Positions 47,140 to 58,165 of a stretch of 64,000 nt of DNA are shown piece after piece. Below the pieces are notes generated by a model that saw only the letters and a program-made list of their open reading frames with translations, ran no database searches and was not told where the DNA came from. A program made the position numbers and the translations under genes. The stretch spans positions 1 to 64,000 of the forward strand of contig JAMXBD010004245.1 of assembly GCA_024138025.1 (NCBI GenBank), written 5' to 3'. Within the stretch, counting starts at the first letter, position 1. Each line of letters opens with the position of its first letter. The DNA is from Combretum micranthum. Its lineage: Eukaryota > Streptophyta > Magnoliopsida > Myrtales > Combretaceae.

Positions 47140-47840
47140 ATGTGGCTAAACTGATTTTGGTTTATGATCCTTGAGTATTATTGCCCTCGGGCTTTTAATA
47201 GGAGTAGCTCCTGACTGTTGTAAGTATACTACACGTTGACCACCGCAAAAGAATCCAATTGCGACTTGGAACATTGTTCTTTCTACTGCATATCCGATTA
47301 TAAGTAATTGCTCCTCTTGCATCCTCTTTTCCAGCATGCATCAACTTCTTTTGATTGGAGTTCCGTAGTATCTTCTTGGTCTCTTTAGCTTTCCTTTCCT
47401 TAATTTCGTGAAGCTTATGATTCTGAAATTGCAAAAGTCCAGTTTTCATGGATAAACATGAGATTAAAACTTAACTACTTGAAAGAAAATTTAGCTGAAA
47501 ACGAAAAACAACTAGGCTAAAGTCGTTGGCTTATAATGAAAGAGCAGAAGTAGGCACAGCCAAAGAGGAAAAATACAGGCAATGCTAGTCAGAACCACAA
47601 CTATAAAGAAGTCCTCGGAAAGAGTAATTCATCAATTTGATGTTATGACAGGTACTCAATGAGAAAGCTAGCCTTTCGATCTATAACATTCATCAATCAT
47701 CATCATAAACATTAAACCAGAGTACAAGCGAATTATTGGTAAGACCTTTTCGTAAACATGTTTGACTTAGCCTTACCACATTTCCGCTTTCTTGGGTATT
47801 CTCTTTGCTTTCACTCGGCATACTTTTCAATAGAGATTAA
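47140..47840 (-). pseudogene. Relic E of unidentified gene X (3' part)
   Basis: 47740-47830 matches 9090-9190 of relic C: minus-strand 'gaaagcaaagagaatac' against 'gagagcaaagagactac', then 'aaaaggtcttac'. Lower down (47195-47449), an acceptor-like 'ttttgcaatttcag' is followed by an open Lys-rich stretch, HKLHEIKERKAKETKKILRN. An overlapping frame ends GYAVERTMFQVAIGF then KDHKPKSV. I cannot tell which frame is real. This is probably the 3' exon region of X. It lies at higher coordinates than relic D, so it belongs to a different copy. Confidence 0.4.
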
Positions 47841-48286
47841 GATCTTTTTTTCAAGGATAATTTCTTTCCTTGTTTGTATATTTATTTATTTTATCAGCAC
47901 AATGAGACCAGCACTTTCGGCCGTATGAAAGTTTCAAACTTTATTCACATTGATCAATGCACAACTTCAAAAGTACATTTTCTTTTTCACCATTTCCATG
48001 CCTATTACCATGCCTAAAAACTTTAACCTAAGTAGATTCATTTACGACTATAGAAACAGTGAAAAATAATGAAATAAAAAGGGTACCCGAAGTCTTGGGT
48101 TGTGAGCTGACACCATCATAGTTGGATGGCAAGACCATCACACGTGATCTACTAATAAACACCTTCGAACGCAAACAACATTACGGCCCAGTATTGCTAA
48201 CACTTGTTTTTCAATAAACCAGATACAATTCCCTCATCTTATTGTACTGGGTGAATAAAAAAATATAAAAAGAAAAGGGAAAAAAT

Positions 48287-48484
48287 TGTTGGAGATATGC
48301 CCACGTGCCTTATTCTGCAGAACTAGTCTTTAGGAATATTATATTTTGCTGCTTTATTTTCGGAATTCTGTTTAGATGTTGCATAATTTTTAGGAGTTGT
48401 TATGCTTAGAAGTTGGGTGAACGTTGTTATGTTTCATCTATATATATCCAGTAATAAACTGTGAATTGTGTGTTCCTTTAAATT
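48287..48484 (+). repeat. Left part of an older solo copia LTR
   Basis: This 198-bp piece starts tgttggagatatgcc, like the LTRs at 48485 and 52777, and breaks off at AAATT (48480-48484). It continues at 53104-53195. The rejoined LTR would be flanked by AAAAT (48282-48286 and 53196-53200), a perfect 5-bp target duplication. It lacks the internal 'ttagaagtcgggtg' duplication seen in the younger LTRs. Confidence 0.85.
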
Positions 48485-48802
48485 TGTTGGAGATATGCCC
48501 ACGTGCCTTAGTCTGCAGAACTAGTCTTTAGGAATATTATATTTTGTTGCTTTATTTTCGGAATTCAGTTTAGACGTTGCATAATTTTTAGGAGCTGTTA
48601 TGCTTAGAAGTCGGGTGCTGTTATGTTTAGAAGTCGGGTGAACGTTGTTATGTTTCATCTATATATATATATATATATCCAGTAAAAAAACGTTAATTGT
48701 GTTCCTCCAAATTTGACAATAAAGCTGGCCTCTTTTATCTTTGTTTGATATTCTTTCTGTTTTCAATATTTGTGTTTCTTTATATTACGATTTTAAACAA
48801 CA
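48485..48802 (+). repeat. 5' LTR of the 48.5-53.1 kb copia element
   Basis: A 318-bp LTR running TGTTGG...AACAACA. It contains a G-box CACGTG at 48500-48505, a duplicated 'ttagaagtcgggtg' and a TA microsatellite near 48660. Confidence 0.93.
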
Positions 48803-48871
48803 AATTGGTATCAGAGCACTTTATCTTGAGGGACTTGTGAGATTGAGTGATAAAAACACAAACTTTTGAGA

Positions 48872-49740
48872 ATGGAGACCAACACACAATTATCTTTCAG
48901 TCACGTTGCTCCACCAGTTTTTGATGGCCAAAATTATCAAGCATGGGCTGTTAGGATGACAGTCTATCTAGATGCATTAGATCTTTGGGAGGCTATAGAA
49001 GAAGATTATGAAGTTCCTCCTCTGCCAGCAAATCCAACGGTGGCACAAATGAAGAATCATAAGGAGAAAAAGACAAGGAAGTCAAAGGCCAAAGCATGTC
49101 TTTTTTCTGCCGTTTCAAGCACCATATTTACTAGAATCATGAATCTGAATCAGCCAAAGACATATGGAATACCTCAAGAAGGAGTACCAAGGCAATGAAA
49201 GAACCAAGAACATGCAAGTTCTCAACTTGATCAGAGAGTTCGAAATGATGAAGATGAAGGAATCTGAAATGATTAAAGATTACTCTGATAAGTTGTTGAG
49301 CATTGCTAACAAAGTGAGGTTGCAAGGTAAGGATTTTTCTGATGAGAGAATTGTCCAGAAAATTCTTGTCACTTTGCCTGAAAAATATGAGTCCAAAATT
49401 TCTTCTTTGGAGGAGTCTAAAGATCTGTCAAGCATAACCTTGGCAGAGTTAGTTAATGCTTTGCAGGCTCAAGAGCAAAGAAGAATGATGAGAAAAGAAG
49501 AAACTGTAGAGGGTGCTTTCAAAGCCAAGTCAGAAAGTTCTGGAAGAGGCAAAGACAATAAAACCAAGGAGAAGAAGAAGAGCAATAAGTCCAGCAATGA
49601 CAGTGATGTGAATTCACCGTGCCCACACTGCAAGAAGACAAACCATATGCCAAAAGGTGTTGGTGGCGGCCTGATATCAAGTGCAGAAAGTGTGGAAATA
49701 TGGGACACATGGAAAGGGTCTGCAAATCGCAACAACCTGC
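48872..49740 (+). pseudogene. Copia gag, frameshifted
   Basis: The frame starts with ATG at 48872 and contains FDGQNYQAWAVRMTVYLDAL and the typical LWEAIEEDYEVPPLP. The frame changes near 49140-49190, around KDIWNTLKKEY. It then continues with MMKMKESEMIKDYSDKLL, ILVTLPEKYESKISSLEESK and ALQAQEQRR. Two zinc knuckles follow: CPHCKKTNHMPK with its last cysteine after another frame change near 49655, then CRKCGNMGHMERVC. A double knuckle is found in some copia lineages. Confidence 0.8.
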
Positions 49741-51060
49741 AGCAGCAAAAGCATCCACAGAGCAACAAGAGGAAGAACAACTCTTTATGGCAACGTGTTT
49801 TTCCACCAACAACAGCTCAAGTGATTCCTGGTTGATAGATAGCGGCTGCACCAACCACATGACCAATGATCAAGATCTTTTCACAGAGATTGATAAGAGT
49901 CTCATTTCCAAAGTAAAAATTGGAAATGGTGAGTTTATCTCAGTTAAAGGGAAAGGAACAGTATCTATTGAAAGCTTGACAGGTTTAAAGCACATTACTG
50001 ATGTCTTATATGTACCTGACATTGATCAAAACTTGCTGAGTGTTGGACAGCTAGTTGAAAAAGGCTTCAAAGTTATTTTTGAAGACAAGTGGTGCCTGAT
50101 CAGAGATGCAAGGGGCAAAGATGTGTTTAAAGTGAGGATGAGAGGCAAGAGTTTTTCCTTGAATTTGATGGAGGATGCAAGCAGCACTTACAAGTCATGT
50201 AAGCAATGCAGAACTGTGGCACAAAAGACTTGGGCACTTCCATCATGCTGGACTTCTATATATGCAGAAAAATAACTTTGTGAAGGGTGTTCCATTGTTG
50301 GAAGATAAACTAGCAAATTGTGAGGCTTGTCAATATGGAAAGCAAGTTAGAAAACCGTTTCCTCAATCAGCTTGGAGAGCATCACATAAGCTGCAACTTG
50401 TTCACACTGATGTTGGAGGACCTCTGGCAACTCCATCCTTGAATGGTAATAAATACTATATTATCTTTATAGATGATTATACTAGATTTTGCTAGATTTA
50501 TTTTCTCAAAACCAAAGCTGAGGTTGCTAATATATTTTGGAAGTTTAAAGCCTTGGTGGAGAATCAAAGTAATTCCAGGCTACGCATAATAAGGTCAGAC
50601 AATGGGAAAGAGTTTACAAATGAAACTTTTGACAAATTTTGTGAGGAAGAGGTATTGAGCACCAACTCACAGCACCTTACACTCCACAACAGAATGGTGT
50701 AAGTGAGAGAAAAAATCGGGCATCATGGAGATGGCGAGGTGTATGCTTCATGAAAAGGAGTTGCCAAAGAATCTTTGGGCAGAAGCTGCAAGTACTGCGC
50801 TTTTCTTGTTAAATAGGCTGCCAACTAGAGCTGTGCAAAGAAAAACACCATTTGAGGCTTGGTTTGGTTACAAACCAGATTTACAAAATTTGAAAATTTT
50901 TGGTTGTCTCTCTTTTTCTTATGTGCCATAGGTAAAACGAGACAAACTTGATAAGAAGGCCAAACCGGGTATTTTTGTTGGATATAGCAGCACTTGCAAA
51001 GCTTACAGAATCTTCCAACCACAAAATGGGAAAATTATTGTAAGTCGAGATGTCAAGTTC
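49741..51060 (+). pseudogene. Copia protease and integrase, broken
   Basis: The protease motif WLIDSGCTNHMTND is near 49830. A pre-integrase region (VGQLVEKGFKVIFED) follows, then, after a frame change near 50200, the zinc-binding part LWHKRLGHFHHAGL...CEACQYGKQ. The core begins HTDVGGPLATPS. A TAG at 50493-50495 interrupts DDYTRFC. A second aspartate motif SDNGKEF (near 50596) and PQQNGVSERK (near 50685) follow in shifted frames. A TAG at 50929-50931 stands where a glutamine would be expected before VKRDKLDKKAKPG. Confidence 0.8.
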
Positions 51061-52762
51061 GTGGAAGATAGACAATGGGATGTCAAGTTTATGGAAGATA
51101 GACAATGGAATTGGGAGGAATCATTAGAAAGGCAGTTGCCAATGAATTCACGGTATCTTGATGATAATATTGATGATGTCCCAGTTCGTGGCACGAGACC
51201 CTTGTCCGATATCTATGAAAGAAACAATGTTGCTGTCTTTGAACCTGCAGAATTTGAACAAGCGAAGAAGGATGACAAATGGATTGAAGCCATGAGAGAG
51301 GAGTTTCGTATGATTGAGAAAATGGCACTTGGGAGTTGGTAGACAGACCTCAAAACAGAAAGATCATTGGAGTAAAGTGGGTTTACAGAACCAAACTCAA
51401 TGCTGATGGTTCAGTGAACAAACACAAAGCTAGACTAGTCGTGAAGGGGTATAGTCAAGTTTTTGGGGTAGATTTTTCAGAAACCTTCGCTCCTGTTGCA
51501 CGCTTGGACACTATTAGGATGTTGTTGGCCTTGGCTGCTCAAAAAGGTTGGAAACTTTACCAGCTGGATGTAAAGTCAGCCTTTTTGAATGGTTATCTTC
51601 AAGAAGAAATCTATGTTGAACAGCCGGAGGGATTTTTAGTCAAGGGACAGGAGGAGAAAGTGTATAGATTGAGAAAGGCTTTATATGGCCTTAAGCAAGC
51701 CCCTAGGGCCTGGTACAGCAAAGTTGATGATTATCTTCAAAGTCTTGGATTTGTTAAAAGTCCAAGTGAACCCACTTTATATGTAAAGAAATCAGATGCT
51801 AACTTAATTATAGTGTCTGTTTATGTTGATGATCTACTTATTACAGGAAGCAAGGAGAAGCTGATGGATGAATTTAAAGCTGAGATGTTCAAAGTTTTTG
51901 AGATGACAGATCTCGGTCTATTGACCTACTTTCTAGGCATGGAGGTGAAGCATAACAATGATGGAGTCTTCATATGTCAAAAGAAGTTTGCAAAGGAGAT
52001 TCTTAAGAAATTTCATATGGAAGATTGCAAAACCATCAGCACACCAATGAATCAAAAGGAAACGTTTAGCAAGGAAGATGGAGCTGAAAAGGTTGATGAA
52101 GGGCTATACAGGAGTCTGATCGGTTGCTTGATGTACCTCACAGCTACAAGACCAGACATTATGTTTGCAGTAAGCTTGCTATCAAGGTTTATGAATTGTG
52201 CCAGTGAAGTGCATTTTGTAGCTGCTAAACGTATTTTAAGATATGTCAAGGGCACAACAGATCATGGCATTAAGTATTCTTACTGTCATGATTTCCAGTT
52301 TCAAGGATTTTCTGACAGTGATTGGGCAGGTTCTACTGAGGATATGAGGAGTACAACTGGTTTTGTTTCAGTTTCGGGTCAGGTGTTTTCTCATGGAGTT
52401 CAAAAAAACAAGATGTGGTTGCTCAAAGTACAGAGGCAGAATTTATTGCAGCTAATGCTACTGTGAACCAAGCAATTTGGATCAGAAAAATACTTGCAGA
52501 TTTGCACATGAAACAATTTGAGCCAACAGAGATTTTTGTAGACAATCAAGCTGCTATTTTAATCTCAAAGGATCCTGTCTTTCATGGGAAAACAAAACAC
52601 TTCAACATCAAGCTGTATCATTTGAGAGAAAAGCAGAAAGCTGGTGAAATCAAGTTGATTTATTGCAAAACACAGGAGCAAATTGCAGATTTGCTTACCA
52701 AAGCCCTTCCAAAAATAAGATTTGAAGATTTAAGAAAGAAGTTAAGCGTCTGCAAATACTAA
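51061..52762 (+). pseudogene. Copia reverse transcriptase and RNase H, frameshifted
   Basis: The frame at 51336-52466 is open for 376 codons. It contains KARLVVKGYSQVFGVDFSET, LDVKSAFLNGYLQEE, KALYGLKQAPRAWY and the active site YVDDLL (51822-51839). RNase H follows with SDSDWAGSTEDMRS. The frame shifts near 52405. It continues in 52415-52762 with VAQSTEAEFIAA, VDNQAAILISKDPVFHG, KTKHFNIKLYHLRE and the end TKALPKIRFEDLR. A second frame change lies near 51325. Confidence 0.85.
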
Positions 52763-52776
52763 GGCAAGGAGGAGAT

Positions 52777-53098
52777 TGTTGGAGATATGCCCACGTGCCT
52801 TAGTCTGCAGAACTAGTCTTTAGGAATATTATATTTTGTTGCTTTATTTTCGGAATTCAGTTTAGACGTTGCATAATTTTTAGGAGCTGTTATGCTTAGA
52901 AGTCGGGTGCTGTTATGTTTAGAAGTCGGGTGAACGTTGTTATGTTTCATCTATATATATATATATATATATATCAGTAAAAAACGTTAATTTGTGTTCC
53001 TCCAAATTTGATAATAAAGCTGGCCTCTTTTTATCTTTGTTTGATATTCTTTCTGTTTTCAATATTTGTGTTTCTTTATATTACGATTTTAAACAACA
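52777..53098 (+). repeat. 3' LTR of the 48.5-53.1 kb copia element
   Basis: A 322-bp LTR, nearly identical to 48485-48802. It has a longer TA run and its G-box is at 52792-52797. It ends aaacaaca at 53098. Confidence 0.93.
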
Positions 53099-53103
53099 AA
53101 ATT

Positions 53104-53195
53104 GACAATAAAGCTGGCCTCCTTTTTCTATCTTTGTCTGATATTCTTTCTGTTTTCAATATTTGTGTTTCTTTATATTACGGTTTTAAACTACA
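53104..53195 (+). repeat. Right part of the older solo LTR
   Basis: This 92-bp piece starts gacaataaagctggcc and ends 'ttttaaactaca'. It completes the LTR begun at 48287-48484. The target duplication AAAAT follows at 53196-53200. Confidence 0.85.
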
Positions 53196-53599
53196 AAAAT
53201 GAAAACTCTCCCAATTTGAAAAACTTTGGTTATATCAATCTTGACCTGATGTAGATCTCTTAATCGATTGCTCATCTATTATAATATGTCAATTTAAAAT
53301 TCTTTTATTAAAAAAAAAACATGTGGACTATATAATAGTAAAAATTAAAACCTTACAACCTTATAAAAGATTAATATAAAAGAAGTATTAAAGACGGATT
53401 ATTATTGGAATAGATTTGAGCCATCTGATGAAACTTGTCTTATTAATAAGAAAAACCACAAGAGGTTAGAATTTTCATTCCATTTTATATAAAAATGATA
53501 AAACTTTGCAAGGGGAGCTTCGTTTGGCTAAAACTTGGTACGTGTTACAACCTTTACATAACTTGATATAAAATGACATGATTCTATTTATCAATAAAC

Positions 53600-53868
53600 A
53601 ATTGTAACTAGTCTAGAAATCTTTAATATAGAAGGCGAGAGCAGGCTCCTTATGCTAAGCATTAGTGCGACGACATTGGCAATCTATATTGCGGTCTAGC
53701 ATTTCCACCATAAAAGAAAAAGAAAAATCATGTGACGAGGAATGCATGCTGTACTTGGCATCGGCTATACGCATGGCCTTTCTCAATGGGTTTGGGCTTA
53801 TATAAGAATTTGGTTTTAAGTCATATGTTTATCACCCATTCCCCAAGGCCCAACTCGTAGAATTGCTT
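53600..53868 (+). promoter_or_regulatory. NLR-type promoter, copy 3
   Basis: This is a close copy of 13900-14120, with the TATA box tatataag at 53799-53806 and the same 'gggcttatataagaatttgg' context. The copia element at 53874-58330 is inserted 68 bp below the TATA box, inside the presumed leader exon. The rest of the leader resumes at 58336. This promoter would belong to the NLR at 63348. Confidence 0.6.
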
Positions 53869-53873
53869 GCTGG

Positions 53874-54038
53874 TATGAAGGTAATAGCCAAAGAATCATA
53901 TTCATTCTCATTATTATTGATGTATTTATATACAAAGGATAGCATATTGGATATATCAAAAATTACGATGAAGCTAATCTATATTGTTACAACAACTCAT
54001 CTTTATCTATGTATAACAACCAGTATCAATCCTTATCA
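53874..54038 (-). repeat. 3' LTR of the 53.9-58.3 kb copia element
   Basis: A 165-bp LTR. On the minus strand it starts TGATAAGGATTG and ends CCTTCATA, so it has TG...TA rather than TG...CA ends. Confidence 0.9.
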
Positions 54039-55694
54039 GCCTCCCTCAAGTTGAGCAGGTTTTGGAAGAACTGTCAACTTGTCTCGAAGAAGTTGAAATT
54101 TGGACTTTAGAAGAGGCTTGGTGAGAATGTCAGCAAGCTGATCACGAGTAGAGATGTAGTGGACCTGAAGTTCTTTCTTAGCTACCTTATCTCGTACAAA
54201 ATGAAAATCAATCTCCAAATGCGTGGATCGGGAATGGAAAATAGGCATGTTGGTGAGGTAAGTAGCAGAGATATTATCACACCATATGACAGGAGGAACA
54301 GAGAAGACAGTTCCCATTTCTGTCAAAAAAGATTGAACCCACTACAATTCACAAGCAGTTGTGGCCACAGCACGATATTTAGCTTCGGTGGAAGAGCGAG
54401 CTACAGTCCGTTGTTTCCGTGAGACCCATGAGATAAGATTTGGACCCAAGTAGATACACATGCCTGTAGTGGACTTACGGTCCTCTAAGTTGCCTCCCCA
54501 GTCTGCATCACTATAGGTGCAAAGAGTACGGTTAGAGGATGAGCGAAGAAATAAACCATGGTAGAGTGTGGATCGAAGGTATCTTAAGATTCGTTTGACA
54601 GCAACCCAATGAGAATCAAGAGGCTGATGCATATATTGAGAGACCTTATTGACAGCAAAGGAAATGTCAGGTCTTGTCATGGAAAGATATTATAGAGCAT
54701 CGATGATACTTCGGAAGAGAGTGGGATCTTCAAAGGCAGAATGAGCAGAAGTAGGCAGTGATGATTGAGAACAGTAAGGTGTAGAAACACCTTTGGCTTC
54801 ATGCATGCAAGCCTTGTCCAACACCTCAGCAATATACTTTGATTGGGATAAGAATAAACCTTGAGAAGTCCATGTGGCTTCCACACCAAGAAAATAGTCA
54901 AGTCGACCAAGATCCTTGAGTGGAAAATGAGATTGAAGCTTGCGAATAATAGATTGAATGAAGGATGGATCATTACCCGTGCATAGCAAATCATCAACAT
55001 AAATAAGCAAGAAAACAACTAGATGATTATGCTTATTGTAATAGCAAGAGCTGTCTGTTTTGGATCCAATAAAGCCAAGAGCGAGGAGAGCTGTAGTGAG
55101 ATACTTGTGCCATTGCCGTGGTGCTTGTTTAAGCCCATAAATAGATTTGTTCAACTTACAAACATAAGAAGGTCTACTATCATCCACAAAGCCTGGAGGT
55201 TGATGCATATAGACAGCCTCATCCAATGAACCATATAGGAAAGCATTTGATACATCATATTGATTAACTTGCCAACCAAATGAGAGAGCAAGAGACAAAA
55301 TGATACGAACAGTAGCAGGCTTGACCACGGGATTGAATGTTTCTGTATAATCGATGCCAGGTCGTTGGTGAAATCCTTTGGCAACTAATCGAGCCTTATA
55401 TCGATCAATGGAACCATCTTTGTTATATTTGATGCGATAAACCCATTTGCAGCCAACAAGATTCTGCGAAGAGGATGGTGGAACAAGTGTCCAAGTATGA
55501 TTATGAACCATAGCATTGAACTTAGCACGCATGGCTGTGCGCCAGTGAGGTGACTTGATTGCTTGAGAGAAACATGTCGGCTCTTGCAGATGAGGATTTG
55601 TGGAGAGAAGAGCTTTGGGCTTAAGAGTTCCTGTTTGAAGTCTAGTCACCATTAGATGCAATTTAGGCAGATGATGAGCAGGCTGTGTCGTCAA
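54036..55694 (-). pseudogene. Copia reverse transcriptase and RNase H with a stop
   Basis: The frame at 54690-55694 contains ARLVAKGFHQRPGIDYTETF, QYDVSNAFLYGSLDEAVYM, KSIYGLKQAPRQWH and YVDDLL (YVDD at 54990-55001). A TAA near 54688 follows SIIDAL. The same frame then continues (54342-54680) with TRPDISFAVNKVSQYMHQP, YSDADWGGNLEDRKST and ARSSTEAKYRAVA. After another shift, 54036-54326 gives CDNISATYLTNMPIFHSRS and LTKPLLKSKF, the RNase H C-terminal part. Confidence 0.85.
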
Positions 55695-55786
55695 ATCAGC
55701 AGCGGAAGAGATTCCACGAGAGGGAGAGGTGGAGGGAGGTATGGAATTTGGGGCATAAGGAATGGATGAGCAGTGTGTAGGAAGTT

Positions 55787-57364
55787 CTAGTGTTTGAATG
55801 TGGATGGGAGAGGTGATTCGGTTAGAACTGATGGAGAAGTAGTTTGAATAGATGTATTGGGTGAAGGTGAGGGCAGTGTTTGGGAGGTGTAGGGAAGCAG
55901 TGAGGGTTGGTTTGGACTGAAGTCAGGGAGAAAAATAGTGGCTGAGGAGGTTGGGAATGAGCCATTTGCGGACATGGAGGAGGTCTGGGCGCTACCATCA
56001 TCTCGTTGTCGAAAAGGAAATTGTTGTTCATCAAAAATAACATGGCGTGAGACAAAAAAATTTCCAGAGGCTACATCAAAACAAATATAACCTTTGTGTA
56101 TTTTATGATATCCCAAAAAAACACAAGAGCGAGAACGAGGGGACAATTTATTTTGAGAATAGGGACGCAGCCATGGATAGCATAGACAACCAAAAATACG
56201 GAGATCACTATAGCTGGGAGTTTGATGAAATAATTTATGATATGGATTATCAAAGTGAAGAGTTGATGTAGGCAGTCTATTAATCAAGTATACTGCAGTG
56301 TCAAAAGCAAGTGGCCAATATTAGGCACAGAAGAGTGATGAAGCAATGAGAGTCCAGTTTCAACAATATGCTTGTGTTTGCGTTCAGCACAACCATTTTG
56401 TTCAGGTGTTTTAGGACAAGCAAATCTCTGAGTAATGCCATGAGTTAGCAAGTTTAGTTAAAGCTTGAAATTCACCTCCCCAATCAGCTTGAAAGGATTT
56501 TATGGGGCACTGAAAATATTTCTCAACGAGAAGCTGAAATTTAATAAAGACGCTTAAAACTTCAGATTTATACTTGATAAAATAAATCCAGGTATATTTG
56601 CTATAGTGATCATAAAATATGACATAGTATTTGTTGCCATCATAAGAATCAATTGGTGCTGGTCCCCATACATCAGAGCAAATTAATTCTAAAGGAGCAG
56701 TAGCATGATGAGTGGAAGGAGAAAAAGATAACTTGTGACTTTTACTAATAGCACAAGAATGACAAACAGAAGAAGTAGTTTTATTGCTGAAAGATAGATT
56801 ATTATGTCCTAAAACATGACGAACAATACGAAAATTGGCATGTCCAAGACGTGAATGCCAATCATACAAAGAACATAAAAAAGCACTGGTAACATTCTTT
56901 GACAAGGGCTTCGGTTGAAGAGACATGAAATAAACTCCGCGGTCATTCTGGCCTTTGTGGAGGACTGCTCTCGTGCAGATATCCTTAATGACAAAATGAT
57001 CAGGAAATAATTCAACAGAAACTTTGTTAGATTTGGTGAGAGATTGAACAGTCAAATTCTCCAAATCAGATGTGAGATGATGGGTAGCTCCAGTATCCAA
57101 TATCCATTGCTGGGGGTAAGTAGAGTCTGGAGCTTTATTGTTGGTGGCGAGGTGAGCAATAGGCTTAGATGAGTAGTTGATGTGAGTCTTTGGTGAGGGG
57201 CATTGTCTAGCTAAATGACCATAGCCATGACAATTGTGACAAGTGACGGAGGACACCGGTGAGTTGGTTGGTGGTAATGTAGGAGGGTCCCAGAATGCCA
57301 GAGTAAGGTTGTGAGGGAAAACGAGAAGGGTAGATGCCTCTCCCACGTCCCCGACTGCGACCAC
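55787..57364 (-). pseudogene. Copia zinc knuckle, protease and integrase, broken
   Basis: The frame at 56411-57364 has the zinc knuckle CHNCHGYGHLARQC, protease WILDTGATHHLT, integrase zinc region (WHSRLGHANFRI...CHSCAISK) and core residues in ICSDVWGPAPI and QADWGGEF, where the usual D-N-G is D-W-G. It ends in a stop at 56411. The next open part (55787-56287) covers the integrase C-terminal region: YSDLRIFGCLCYPWLRPY, KLSPRSRSCVFLGYH. Between them the PEQNG...ERKH region is out of frame. Confidence 0.85.
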
Positions 57365-57371
57365 TTCTTCC

Positions 57372-58100
57372 TCACTGTTGATTGTCCACGAAATGGAGTG
57401 TTGGCATAATGAGCTGTCGGTAGAACGGAGTCTTTGATAACATAGTCTGTTTCCAAGCTGTCTTCCTCGCTGAGAAGAAGGCCAAAAAGATCATCATAGG
57501 TAACAGGATCAATTCTCTGTTCCAGACTGCGAACAAAGGCACGGTATGGTTTACAAGACCTTGAACGATCACATGGATGAGATCATCATCAGAGATTGGA
57601 CTTCCAAGAGCAAAAAGTTGATCAAACATCCCTTTGGCACGCTACATATATTGAGTAATGTTTTAGCTATGACTTTTCTCTAACCGGAAAAATTTGTTTT
57701 TCAATGTTCGAATTTGTGCGCGAGAGCTGGAGGCATAAGTTGCAGCCAGTTTTTGCCAAGCTTGTCTGGCGGTGTTTGTACCGATAATTTGAGGGACAAA
57801 CGATTCAGTCATAGATCCGATGATCCAGCTTAACACAAGCTGATCCATCCGAAACCAAGTATCATACTCAGGATTGGGTTGATTATCAATAGTTTGAGGT
57901 GGGGAAGCAGTACCATCAATATGTGTTGCAAGATTGCAACTGTGCAGCAATGGTAAAAGTTGAGCCTTCCACAGGAGATAACTGGTGGAATTCAGCTTAA
58001 TGGGTAAAGAATGAGAAATATTGGGAAAAGAAGCCGTGGTCGAAGAAGATGAAGAACTGGAATTGGCGGGGTGGGTAATAGTACTTGATGATGTAGACAT
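57372..58100 (-). pseudogene. Copia gag, interrupted
   Basis: The frame starts with ATG at 58098-58100 and a Ser/Thr-rich leader. It contains LNSTSYLLWKAQLLPLLHSC, IDGTASPP and ARQAWQKLAATYASSSRAQI, which is the copia gag core. A TAG at 57663-57665 interrupts it within the LEKSHS region. The same frame continues with DQLFALGSPISDDDLIHVIV (57540-57630) before a frameshift near 57545. Confidence 0.85.
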
Positions 58101-58165
58101 GTTGAGAGAAAAGAGAAAAAAAAAAAATTTGGGTTGTTAGACCCCTTGAATAGGCTCTGATACCA

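Larger units (their letters stand above)
48485..53098 (+). mobile_element. Ty1/copia retrotransposon inserted in a solo LTR of its family
   Basis: LTRs at 48485-48802 and 52777-53098 enclose gag-pol. The primer-binding site tggtatcagagc is at 48806-48817 and the polypurine tract aaggcaaggaggagat at 52761-52776. The target duplication AAATT (48480-48484 and 53099-53103) lies inside an older LTR of the same family. The two LTRs differ by about one substitution plus changes in AT-repeat and homopolymer length, so the insertion is young. Gag-pol is nevertheless broken by at least six frame changes and two stops. Confidence 0.93.

Noticed and set aside
47146..47449. A functional small gene on the minus strand
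   Set aside because: Two overlapping frames are equally plausible and no start or domain is convincing; it is better seen as the 3' part of relic X.
49469..49866. Two minus-strand ORFs over 100 codons
   Set aside because: They are antisense to copia gag and zinc-knuckle sequence.
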